9,069 bases of DNA from an uncultured bacterium (GTDB taxonomy: Bacteria > Actinomycetota > Thermoleophilia > BMS3ABIN01): positions 1 to 9,069 of the forward strand of contig CAJVWY010000042.1 of NCBI GenBank assembly GCA_913009925.1, read 5' to 3'. A program made the position numbers and the translations under genes. This document shows positions 1-6,924 of the stretch, piece by piece. Under the pieces are notes generated by a model. The model was not told the DNA's origin. It made no database searches and was given only the letters and a program-made list of their open reading frames with translations. Position 1 is the stretch's first letter; each line of letters begins with the position of its first letter.

Positions 1-133
1 CCTGCACCATTCATTAACTCACAGCTGCGGCACGCGGACGGGATGATTCCTGTCCGGCAGGGCGGCGCCGCAGAAGTGGGGAGGCAGGGCGGGGACTTAA
101 CGTAGGGCTTAAGTCCCCGCCGCTATTTTTCCG
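1..133. other. Left-edge intergenic sequence
   Basis: No complete gene is visible here. The plus strand is open in frame 1 from the window edge to a TAG at 103-105, but the predicted peptide has no recognisable motif and runs into the terminator stem, so I do not call it coding. On the minus strand an ATG at 14-12 could begin a gene that runs off the left edge, but only four codons are visible and no strong ribosome binding site precedes it. The one clear element is the terminator hairpin at 88-130. Confidence 0.5.
88..130 (+). terminator. Rho-independent terminator read on the plus strand
   Basis: A perfect 13-bp inverted repeat (88-100 pairs with 109-121, loop 101-108) is followed by a T run at 126-130. 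The T run lies on the plus strand, so the element should end a transcript entering from the left and converging on the threonine operon. On the minus strand, just downstream of the apgM stop, the same perfect stem has no U-tract after it, so it may stabilise or pause the operon's 3' end but is a weaker terminator in that direction. Confidence 0.75.
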
Positions 134-1348
134 TTAAGAAGAGACGGCATCCTCTGCCCCGGTGCCTTCGCTCAACAGCTTGTCCATCAGTTTCCAGCCG
201 TCAACCCGGCCGCCCTTTCCGCGGGCGGCGTCCTGTTCGTTGAAAGCTCCGCCGCCTTCGCCCTTCCTTCCCGAGTCATACAGCAGGAAGGGAACGGGAT
301 CGTCCGTATGGGTCTTGATGCCCAGAGGGGTTGCATGATCGGGCAGTACCAGCAGGCGGAAGGGCCCGGTGTCCTCCAGGCCCGCGAGCAACGGCGCCAG
401 CAGCTCGGAGTCGATTCGTTCGATGGCCTCTACCTTGGCGTCGCTGTCACCCATATGTGATGCTTCATCAGGCGCTTCGACATGGATATAGACGAAATCC
501 TTTTCCCTCAGCGCCGTCAGCGCGCTGGCGGCTTTGGCGGCATAATCGGTGTCGAGAAAGCCTGTCGCCCCGGGGACGTCGATGACTTCGAGACCGGCAT
601 AGATGCCTAACCCCTTTACCAGGTCCACTGCGGAGATAACCGAGCCGCTGATACCATACCGCCCGCCCATGGTAGGAATCTTCGGTGCGGTGCCCTGCCC
701 CCACAGCCAGATCATGTTGGCGGGCGCTTTCCCCTCCTGCTGTCGCTGAATGTTTACCGGGTGGTCCGGCAGGATCCTGGCAGAGACATCCATGAGTCCC
801 CGCAGCCATGCCGAGCCGCTGCCGGTGGGAAGAAAACCTTCAATGGGACGGCCGGTAATATCGTGCGGCGGAGTGCACCGTGCCTCACGACCCTGACCGC
901 CCGAGACCATGATATGGCGGTAGCTGAGACCGGCATGGAACTCAGTCCCGGAGCCGCCGAGGTTGTCCTGGAGAAAGTCGATCAGCTCGCCGGCTTCGGT
1001 ATCGCTGATGTGCCCTGCGGAAAAGTCGCGCATCAGGCCCTCTTCCACCCATACCAGGTTGCACCGGAACGCCACATCTGATTTGGCCAGGTGGATGCCC
1101 AGGCTGGCGGCCTCTAGGGGAGCCCGGCCCGTATAGTAGATATGGGGGTCGTATCCCATGACGCAGAGATTGGCGACGTCGCTGCCCGGGGGAAAGCCTT
1201 CCGGTACCGTGCGGGCCAGGCCCATCTCTCCCTCCATCGCCAAGGCGTCGAGGTTAGGTATGGCCGCCGCCTGGAGCGGCGTTCTGCCGTCCAACTCCGG
1301 GCGCGGCTGGTCGGCGGCGCCGTCGGGAATGAGAACGATATATTTCAT
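134..1348 (-). CDS. apgM: ApgM-type phosphoglycerate mutase family protein, probable homoserine kinase
   Basis: This 404-residue protein belongs to the alkaline phosphatase superfamily, archaeal-type cofactor-independent phosphoglycerate mutase (ApgM) family. Expected metal and catalytic positions are visible: D9 in IPDG, the phospho-acceptor serine S56 in PPGSDVANL, D294 and H298 in APDEASH, D337-H338 in LPDH, and H347 in KTHTDDPVPF. Other family signatures are YYTGRAPLEA (71-80), CTPPHDI (158-164) and WLWGQG (214-219). It is the third gene of a hom-thrC-apgM operon, 7 bases after thrC. Family members in this context are described as proposed homoserine kinases (TIGR02535-type) that fill the missing ThrB step, phosphorylating homoserine for threonine synthase. 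True phosphoglycerate mutase activity cannot be excluded, but the context favours threonine biosynthesis. The frame extends one codon upstream to a TTG at 1351; I chose the ATG at 1348. No strong Shine-Dalgarno is present, so translation is probably coupled to thrC. Confidence 0.9.
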   Translation of the reverse strand: MKYIVLIPDGAADQPRPELDGRTPLQAAAIPNLDALAMEGEMGLARTVPEGFPPGSDVANLCVMGYDPHIYYTGRAPLEAASLGIHLAKSDVAFRCNLVWVEEGLMRDFSAGHISDTEAGELIDFLQDNLGGSGTEFHAGLSYRHIMVSGGQGREARCTPPHDITGRPIEGFLPTGSGSAWLRGLMDVSARILPDHPVNIQRQQEGKAPANMIWLWGQGTAPKIPTMGGRYGISGSVISAVDLVKGLGIYAGLEVIDVPGATGFLDTDYAAKAASALTALREKDFVYIHVEAPDEASHMGDSDAKVEAIERIDSELLAPLLAGLEDTGPFRLLVLPDHATPLGIKTHTDDPVPFLLYDSGRKGEGGGAFNEQDAARGKGGRVDGWKLMDKLLSEGTGAEDAVSS

Positions 1349-1355
1349 CAAAGGC

Positions 1356-2408
1356 TTAGAGGTTGAGGATTTTTACGACCTGCTCGAAGTCGGCTGCCAC
1401 ACGGGTCACGTCAGGGCCGGTGTTTATCGCTGTGTCCGGATCCTTAAGCCCGTGTCCGGTAAGGACGCAAACCACGGTCGACCCTCCAGGGATAGCCCCC
1501 TCGTTGGTTTTCTTTATCAGGCCAGCGACGCTTGCCGCTGAAGCCGGTTCACAGAAAGTACCCTCGGCGGTAGCTACCAGGTGGTAGGCGTCGATGATCT
1601 CTTCATCACTTACAGCGTCGATGAAACCGTTTGAAGCGTTCGCCGCCTCCAGAGCCTGGTCCCCGCGCGCGGGGTTGCCTATCCTGATGGCGGTGGCGAT
1701 GGTCTCCGGTGATTCAACTGGATGGCCCAGCACCAGGGGCGCCGCGCCCGTGGCCTGGAAGCCGATCATATGGGGCAGGCTGCTGCTCAGGCCGGCCTTG
1801 CGGTACTCTTTGAAACCCTGCCAGTAAGCGGTGATATTGCCGGCGTTGCCCACCGGTATCGACAGGAAGTCCGGGGCATCACCCAGGGCGTCGACGATCT
1901 CAAAAGCCCCGGTTTTCTGACCCTCGATGCGATAGGGGTTGATGGAGTTGACCAACTGGACCGGGTAGTTGTCCACGATCTCCCTGACGATATCGAGGGC
2001 CTGGTCGAAATTGCCCTCAATGGCCGTAACCCTCGCTCCGTGGGTGAGCGCCTGGGCCAGTTTGCCCGCGGCGATCTTGCCCTCGGGGATGATAACGATA
2101 CAGCGTATGCCGGCGCGTCCCGCGTAGGCGGCGGCGGCGGCGGAGGTGTTGCCGGTGGAGGCGCAGATGACGGCGGCGGTACCCTCCTCTATACCCTTGG
2201 ATACGGCCATGGTCATGCCCCGGTCTTTAAAGCTGCCCGTGGGGTTCAGGCCTTCGAGCTTGAGGAAGACGCGCAACCCCAGTTTTTCACTGAGCCGGTG
2301 GGCCGGCAGCAACGGTGTATTCCCTTCATAGAGGGAGATGACCGGGGTCTTTTCCGATACAGGCAGGAAACGCCGGTATCTCTCGATCAGGGGGATATCC
2401 CTGCTCAT
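1356..2408 (-). CDS. thrC: Threonine synthase
   Basis: This PLP-dependent fold-type II enzyme converts O-phosphohomoserine to threonine and phosphate. Visible landmarks, numbered from the ATG at 2408, are the substrate-side EGNTPL motif near residue 28, the Schiff-base lysine K61 in GSFKDRG, the ASTGNTSAA loop (83-91) and the glycine-rich phosphate-binding GNAGN loop (187-191). At about 350 residues it matches the short Bacillus-type class rather than the long E. coli/yeast class. The start is ambiguous. A GTG at 2420 has GAGGG five bases upstream and overlaps hom by 11 bases. The ATG at 2408 begins one base after the hom stop, with GGTGAG seven bases upstream, and gives an N-terminus like that of short ThrC proteins; I prefer it. 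In either case translation is coupled to hom. The supplier of its phosphorylated substrate is probably the downstream ApgM-like protein, since no thrB is present here. Confidence 0.95.
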   Translation of the reverse strand: MSRDIPLIERYRRFLPVSEKTPVISLYEGNTPLLPAHRLSEKLGLRVFLKLEGLNPTGSFKDRGMTMAVSKGIEEGTAAVICASTGNTSAAAAAYAGRAGIRCIVIIPEGKIAAGKLAQALTHGARVTAIEGNFDQALDIVREIVDNYPVQLVNSINPYRIEGQKTGAFEIVDALGDAPDFLSIPVGNAGNITAYWQGFKEYRKAGLSSSLPHMIGFQATGAAPLVLGHPVESPETIATAIRIGNPARGDQALEAANASNGFIDAVSDEEIIDAYHLVATAEGTFCEPASAASVAGLIKKTNEGAIPGGSTVVCVLTGHGLKDPDTAINTGPDVTRVAADFEQVVKILNL

Positions 2409-2409
2409 A

Positions 2410-3708
2410 TCACTGCTCACCGTTACCCTCGACCCTGATCGGTCTGGGTTCGGATTTGATATCCGGGAGAGCGGCCAGCTTCTTCAATGCCGCCATGAAG
2501 CTCTTTTCCGCGACCGGATGGAATACCATCACCAGTTCGGCATGCGCGCCCCTGCCCTTCTGGATGACGCTTTGGATGCCGACCTGGTGGTCGCCGAAGA
2601 CGCTGGCGATGCTGGCCAGCACCCCCGGCACATCCTCGACCTCCAGCCTCAGGTAAAAGGTGGAGATCACGTCCTCTCCATCAAAGAACTCCAGTTCTTT
2701 GTACGCCACGGGGTATTCGAGGAAGCCCGGCGTCCGCCTGGAGACGATGGAGACGATATCGCTCACCACCGCCGAAGCGGTCTCCATGCCGCCGGCGCCG
2801 GGCCCCGAGAGCATAATCTCATCGATGGCGTCGCCTTCGAGAAAGACCGCATTGTAGGCGCCGTTCACGGACGCCAGCGGATGCTCCCGGCTCAGCAGCG
2901 CCGGGTAGACCCTGACATTCACCTTGTCCTGGTATAGCTTGGCTACCCCCAGCAGTTTGAGCGTCAGGCCCAGTTCGCGGGCGTATTCGATATCCAGTGG
3001 GTTGATGTCTTCGATGCCGGCACAATCCACGTCGCCGAGCTTGACTGTAGAGTGAAAGGCGATGGAGGCCAGGATGGCCATCTTGGCGGCGGCATCCAGG
3101 CCGCTGATATCTTCGGTGGGGTCCGCCTCGGCATAGCCCCATTCCTGCGCCCGCGCCAGCGCGTCCTCATATCTGGCGCCGGTCTTGCTCATCTCCGAAA
3201 GGATAAAGTTGGTGGTGCCGTTGACGATTCCGTAAATACTGGTAAGGTTCGCGGCTACCATCGATTCCCTCAGTACCCGGATGACCGGTATGGCGCCGGC
3301 TACGCTCGCCTCGAACTTGATCTGGGTTTTCTTTTCCTGGGACAGCTTGAACAGGTAGAAACCCTGCTGGGAGATGAGTTGCTTGTTGGCCGTCACCACC
3401 GCCTTGCCTTTCTCGAGGGCCTCGGTGATGTAGTCGAAGGCGGGCTCGGTGCCGCCGATAAGCTCGACGATGATGGTGATGTCCTGGTCATCAATGATGT
3501 CGGCGAAGTCGGTGGTGAACATGTCCGACGGCGCACCGGACCGCGGCACGTCCGATTCACGCACCAGTATCTTCTTGATGCTGATCGTCGCACCGGAAGC
3601 CTTGGCTATCTCTCCCGATTGCTCTTCCAGCAGCTGGTACACATTGGAGCCGACCGTGCCATAACCCAGCAGACCTATGTTGATGCTTTGTGTGCGGGAC
3701 GCTTCCAT
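2410..3708 (-). CDS. hom: Homoserine dehydrogenase with C-terminal ACT domain
   Basis: This enzyme reduces aspartate semialdehyde to homoserine with NAD(P)H, at the branch leading to threonine and methionine. The 432-residue protein has an N-terminal Rossmann fold with GYGTVG at 15-20, the TANK catalytic-core motif (K109), the substrate region EADPTEDISGLDAAAK with D205 and K209, and a C-terminal ACT domain from about 351 to 425 beginning FYLRLEVEDVPGVLA. The ACT domain is the usual site of threonine feedback inhibition. No aspartate kinase domain is fused, so this is the monofunctional Gram-positive/Geobacter-like form. It is the first gene of the operon. An AAGGAG at 3712-3717 lies only three bases before the ATG, a short but usable spacing. 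I see no convincing sigma-70 promoter in the leader between the terminator of the upstream gene and this start, though it is the expected place. Confidence 0.96.
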   Translation of the reverse strand: MEASRTQSINIGLLGYGTVGSNVYQLLEEQSGEIAKASGATISIKKILVRESDVPRSGAPSDMFTTDFADIIDDQDITIIVELIGGTEPAFDYITEALEKGKAVVTANKQLISQQGFYLFKLSQEKKTQIKFEASVAGAIPVIRVLRESMVAANLTSIYGIVNGTTNFILSEMSKTGARYEDALARAQEWGYAEADPTEDISGLDAAAKMAILASIAFHSTVKLGDVDCAGIEDINPLDIEYARELGLTLKLLGVAKLYQDKVNVRVYPALLSREHPLASVNGAYNAVFLEGDAIDEIMLSGPGAGGMETASAVVSDIVSIVSRRTPGFLEYPVAYKELEFFDGEDVISTFYLRLEVEDVPGVLASIASVFGDHQVGIQSVIQKGRGAHAELVMVFHPVAEKSFMAALKKLAALPDIKSEPRPIRVEGNGEQ

Positions 3709-3777
3709 CTTCTCCTTATACAGGTTGTAATTCGATCGGTTACGCCAACGCCAAATGTTATCAGGAGTGATGGAGAG

Positions 3778-3813
3778 AAAAAAGCAGCAGCCCGCCGGCC
3801 GGTGGCGGCCTGC
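3778..3813 (-). terminator. Rho-independent terminator of the NlpC/P60 gene
   Basis: On the minus strand, just after the stop of the NlpC/P60 gene, a GC-rich hairpin forms between 3787-3796 and 3804-3813 (GCAG and CCGCC arms with one G-G mismatch, 7-base loop). It is followed by a short GC step and a six-T run (3778-3783 as As on the plus strand). It separates the cell-wall hydrolase transcript from the hom-thrC-apgM operon, which therefore needs its own promoter within about 3709-3777. Confidence 0.85.
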
Positions 3814-3823
3814 GCCGAATCAC

Positions 3824-4936
3824 CTAGATACGGCAGGCGCCGCTGTAGCCGCCGACAGCCCCGACGCTGGTTATGGAGACCACCGCTCCTTCGTAAGGAG
3901 CATGAATCATGCTGCCGCCGCCGATATAGATGCCTACATGGCTGATGGGGCTGCCGAAGAACACGAGGTCGCCGGGGGCCAGCTGGCTGTAACTGACAGG
4001 GGTACCCGAGTACAGCTGCGCTGCCGCCGAGTGCGGCAGGTAGACACCCATCTGGGCGTAGACGTACATGGTCAGGCCTGAACAATCAAAGCCCGACGGG
4101 GATGCCCCGCCCCAAACATAAGGGATGCCCAGGTATTGCATGGCGATGGATACGGCACCGCCGTTGCTGGGTGGCGGTGGCGGTTCAAATGGTGGGTTCG
4201 GCTCCCAGACGGATGAACCGGTTTGCTCCGGCGGCGGGGAGGTCTCCTGGGAGGCGGCGGGTGCCACGGTGGCTGCCTGTTGCTGAGTCTGTGCCTGCTG
4301 CTGGGCGAGCAGTTCGGCTATCTCGCCTTCGACACCGTTCAGGACTTCCTGGCGCGCCGCCAGCCGGGACTCGATCTCAGCCTTTTCTTTTTCCAGGGTG
4401 TCGACCAGCTCCTCCTGTTTTTTATGGTTCTGTTCCAACTCCGCCCGGCTGTCCTCCACTTCGGTCTTGTAGCGAAGCACCTGTTCCACATCAGCCTTGT
4501 CCTGGCTGCCGATTCGACCCAGCAGGTCGAAACGTGACATGAATTCGCTGAAGTCGGAGGTATTGACGATGACATCGACAAAGGAGAGGCTGCCTTCACG
4601 ATAGATCTTTTCCATGCGGGTGTTAAGACGGTCCTGGGCCGAGGCCAGGTTGGCCGAAGCCTCCGCCAGCGCTTTTTCACTCTCCGCCAGCCTCTGGTTG
4701 GTAAACTCCAGTTCCACGCCGGCCTGGTTGTAGCGTTCGACCGCCTGCTCCGCATCCAGGTTGATAACGTCGATCTCCGCCTGTATCTGATCCGCCTGCG
4801 CCTGGCTGGATGCCAGGTCGGACTGAGCTTGTGCCGAGGCAAGGAAGGTCGAGAGTATAAAAACAGAGAGGATCCCTATCCCGAGAAACCCGATAAATAA
4901 ACGCGTAATCAGTAGCCTGGATATATGCATGGTCAT
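3824..4936 (-). CDS. Secreted coiled-coil NlpC/P60 peptidoglycan endopeptidase
   Basis: This is a predicted exported cell-wall hydrolase that cleaves peptide stems of peptidoglycan. The 370-residue protein has a hydrophobic signal or anchor segment at about 8-34, with a plausible signal-peptidase site after ASAQA at 33-37. A long coiled coil runs from 38 to about 212, rich in Ala, Gln and Glu, and is interrupted by a hydrophobic patch at 117-142 like that of CwlO/PcsB/RipA regulators. A Gln/Pro-rich linker covers about 211-258 and an NlpC/P60 domain about 261-370. The catalytic triad is visible: C285 in GFDCSGL, H333 in ISHVGIYIG and H345 in MIHAP. In characterised relatives the coiled coil keeps the enzyme inactive until an FtsEX-like complex engages it; neither partner is present here. 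The ATG at 4936 lacks a strong Shine-Dalgarno; an in-frame ATG at 4930 is an alternative. It is monocistronic, ending in its own terminator. Confidence 0.93.
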   Translation of the reverse strand: MTMHISRLLITRLFIGFLGIGILSVFILSTFLASAQAQSDLASSQAQADQIQAEIDVINLDAEQAVERYNQAGVELEFTNQRLAESEKALAEASANLASAQDRLNTRMEKIYREGSLSFVDVIVNTSDFSEFMSRFDLLGRIGSQDKADVEQVLRYKTEVEDSRAELEQNHKKQEELVDTLEKEKAEIESRLAARQEVLNGVEGEIAELLAQQQAQTQQQAATVAPAASQETSPPPEQTGSSVWEPNPPFEPPPPPSNGGAVSIAMQYLGIPYVWGGASPSGFDCSGLTMYVYAQMGVYLPHSAAAQLYSGTPVSYSQLAPGDLVFFGSPISHVGIYIGGGSMIHAPYEGAVVSITSVGAVGGYSGACRI

Positions 4937-5062
4937 TTCTTCACAGCACCGGCAGGCGGTATGGCGCTACCGTCGATTCACTCATTCACAGACCTAGTTA
5001 ATATTCGCTGGTTGGTGGCTTTACCCTGCAGCGGCGGGCAAGGTTTCCCGTTCCCGGAAAGC

Positions 5063-5089
5063 TAAAGTTTACCCATCTGGCGCCGATGC
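5063..5089 (+). promoter_or_regulatory. Sigma-28 (FliA/SigD)-type promoter
   Basis: The sequence TAAAGTTT (5063-5070), an 11-base spacer and GCCGATGC (5082-5089) matches the flagellar sigma-28 consensus TAAAGTTT-N11-GCCGATAA at all eight -35 positions and six of eight -10 positions, with exact spacing. The predicted start of transcription, about 5096-5100, leaves a leader of roughly 25 bases carrying the Shine-Dalgarno for the gene at 5123. Two dyads flank the promoter: TTTCC/GGAAA (5044-5060) just upstream of the -35, and CCTGC-AGA-GCAGG (5092-5104) over the predicted start site; either could be an operator, but this is speculative. No flagellar gene lies in the window, so motility control is inferred from the promoter alone. 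Confidence 0.75.
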
Positions 5090-5110
5090 CACCTGCAGAG
5101 CAGGAAAAAC

Positions 5111-5120
5111 GGGGAGGAGG
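5111..5120 (+). promoter_or_regulatory. Strong Shine-Dalgarno for the first GGDEF/HD-GYP gene
   Basis: A purine run containing GGAGGAGG ends two bases before the ATG at 5123, with the GGAGG core about five bases upstream. It fixes the start codon and indicates efficient translation. It is the strongest ribosome binding site in the window. Confidence 0.8.
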
Positions 5121-5122
5121 CA

Positions 5123-6889
5123 ATGGCTAACCCTCATCAACGCTCCTGGTTTTCCAGGGCATTGTATTACGGTATTATCGGGGCCCTTGGCGGCCTGGCG
5201 TATGCCCTTTGCGCATTTATGATAGACCGTTATACGCGTTACGACCTTGCCTGGATACATCTGTTTATCGCTCCCATTATCGCCGGCGCTTTCGCGTTTG
5301 TGCTCGGTCGTGAAGAAGACCGCATCCGCGGGCAGGCGCGTGTGCTGGAGGAGGCCAGAGACAAATTTACATCACTGGCCCATTCGGCTATTGCCGACGA
5401 CGACTGGGAAGTCAACCTCCATGATATCGGCGTGCCCACCTGCTGGAAGGTCAAGGAGTGCGATGCCACCGATTGCCCCGTTCATGGCAAACACCATGTG
5501 CGGTGCTGGCTGGTTGCCGGGACCTTCTGCGACGGGGAAGCGCAGGGACGCTTCGCCCAGAAGCTCCACGACTGTATTCACTGTGATGTTTACCGGGAAA
5601 CCATAGGTTCCGACCCCATGAACCAGATCGGAGAGACATTCAACAGTCTTATCTGGGCATTAAGCGAGAAAGAGGAGATGCTCGCCCAGGCTCACAGAGA
5701 GCTGGAGGCGAAATATCACGAGCTGGAGGAACAACAGAAAGAGACTCGCCGGGCGGCGGAAACGGACGCGCTCACCGGGCTCAATAATTATGGACACTTC
5801 CGTCGTTACCTGAAGAAGTCCGTTGTCAGGTCCCGGCGCTACGGCAAACCGCTTTCCTTGCTGCTTATCGACCTGGAACACTTTAAGACCATCAATAACG
5901 AGTACGGGTTCCAGAAAGGGGACCTGGTGCTCCAGACGGTGGGCGATCTGCTGAAGTCTGAGATCTGTGCCGGGGACTACGCCGCCCGTTACAGTGGCGA
6001 AGAGTTCGTTATCCTCATGCACGGGTCGGATGGTGAAGCGGCGCTGGAGTTTGCGGACAAGCTCCTGGAAAGGTTCAAGCGAGTTGCCGAGGATACGGAC
6101 TTGTCCGAGGAATACCTGGTGGTCAACATCGGTGTGGCCGATATCCCCGACTGTGCCGCCGATGCGGGCAGCTTGCTGACGGCAGCCGACACGGCGCTGC
6201 TCTTTGCCAGGAGGAAGAAGGACAGCAGTATAGCCTATTTCCGCGATCTCTCCGAAACGGAATTGAAGAAGGGGGACCTGGACCGGCTTGGCAGCAGGCT
6301 TGACGGCGCCGGACTGGAGACTCTGAGTGCGCTGGCGGAGGCCGTCAATGCCAGCGACCAGTATCAGGGGGAGGATCCGGAAGACCTGTCTTCACTGGCA
6401 ATGACCCTGGCTCACGACCTGGGCATGAACAAGGAGCAGGCCCGGGCGCTTTCGCTCGCCACCAAGCTGCACGACATCGGCAAGATCGGTGTACCGGGGT
6501 CTGTACTGAGAAAGACGGGCAAACTTTCTGATGATGAACTGTCCATGGTGCAGCAGCATCCGGAGATCGGGCAACGCATCCTCGAGGAGGCCGAGCAGAT
6601 CAAGGATCTGATCTCCGCCATCCTCTACCATCATGAGCGCTGGGACGGTATGGGCTATCCGGAGAGGCTCCAGGGCGAACAGATACCCCTCATGGCCAGA
6701 GTCGTCGGCATTTTTGACGCCTACCGGGCCATGCGTTGCGACCGTCCCTATCGCCGGGCGTTGGCCCGGAAGCAGGCGGCCGCCGAGTTGCGCAAAGGCG
6801 CCGGCACCCAGTTCGACCCGGAACTGGTGGAGAAGTTCCTGGACCTGGTGGAGAACAATAGCTGCGATCTGGAAAGGAAGGCCGGCTAA
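5123..6889 (+). CDS. Membrane-anchored Cys-rich sensor / GGDEF / HD-GYP protein, copy 1
   Basis: This is a predicted cyclic-di-GMP turnover enzyme of 588 residues. Two membrane helices (about 13-33 and 44-62) with a very short outside loop are followed by a linker helix, then a cysteine-rich module at about 92-178 with C107, C113, C118, C128, C136, C151 and C154, including CW pairs at 107 and 128. This resembles the two-CW type of Cys-rich domain and could bind a metal or Fe-S cluster. A coiled coil (about 180-212) leads to a GGDEF domain (about 213-370) starting TDALTGL. The domain carries SGEEF (291-295) instead of GGEEF, CAGD (282-285) where the RxxD inhibitory site should be, and E252 in place of the second Asp of DxD, so its cyclase activity may be weak or altered. 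The HD-GYP domain (about 400-578) has H450-D451, H479, H503-H504 with GYP (511-513) and D532, so phosphodiesterase function is plausible. It is the first gene of a two-gene unit behind a sigma-28-like promoter. Confidence 0.9.
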   Translation: MANPHQRSWFSRALYYGIIGALGGLAYALCAFMIDRYTRYDLAWIHLFIAPIIAGAFAFVLGREEDRIRGQARVLEEARDKFTSLAHSAIADDDWEVNLHDIGVPTCWKVKECDATDCPVHGKHHVRCWLVAGTFCDGEAQGRFAQKLHDCIHCDVYRETIGSDPMNQIGETFNSLIWALSEKEEMLAQAHRELEAKYHELEEQQKETRRAAETDALTGLNNYGHFRRYLKKSVVRSRRYGKPLSLLLIDLEHFKTINNEYGFQKGDLVLQTVGDLLKSEICAGDYAARYSGEEFVILMHGSDGEAALEFADKLLERFKRVAEDTDLSEEYLVVNIGVADIPDCAADAGSLLTAADTALLFARRKKDSSIAYFRDLSETELKKGDLDRLGSRLDGAGLETLSALAEAVNASDQYQGEDPEDLSSLAMTLAHDLGMNKEQARALSLATKLHDIGKIGVPGSVLRKTGKLSDDELSMVQQHPEIGQRILEEAEQIKDLISAILYHHERWDGMGYPERLQGEQIPLMARVVGIFDAYRAMRCDRPYRRALARKQAAAELRKGAGTQFDPELVEKFLDLVENNSCDLERKAG

Positions 6890-6914
6890 ATCCCGTAACG
6901 GGCAGGCATGGAAA

Positions 6915-6922
6915 AGAGGCGG
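6915..6922 (+). promoter_or_regulatory. Ribosome binding site of copy 2
   Basis: AGAGGCGG lies two bases before the ATG at 6925, with the GAGG core about five bases upstream. It decides between 6925 and the in-frame ATG codons further in at residues 6, 10 and 13. No terminator or promoter-like sequence is visible in the 35-base gap after copy 1, which supports a shared transcript. Confidence 0.6.
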
Positions 6923-6924
6923 AT

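Noticed and set aside
4937..5062. c-di-AMP (ydaO-type) riboswitch upstream of the NlpC/P60 gene
   Set aside because: Such riboswitches often precede cell-wall hydrolase genes, but I see none of the conserved ydaO sequence blocks in this leader.
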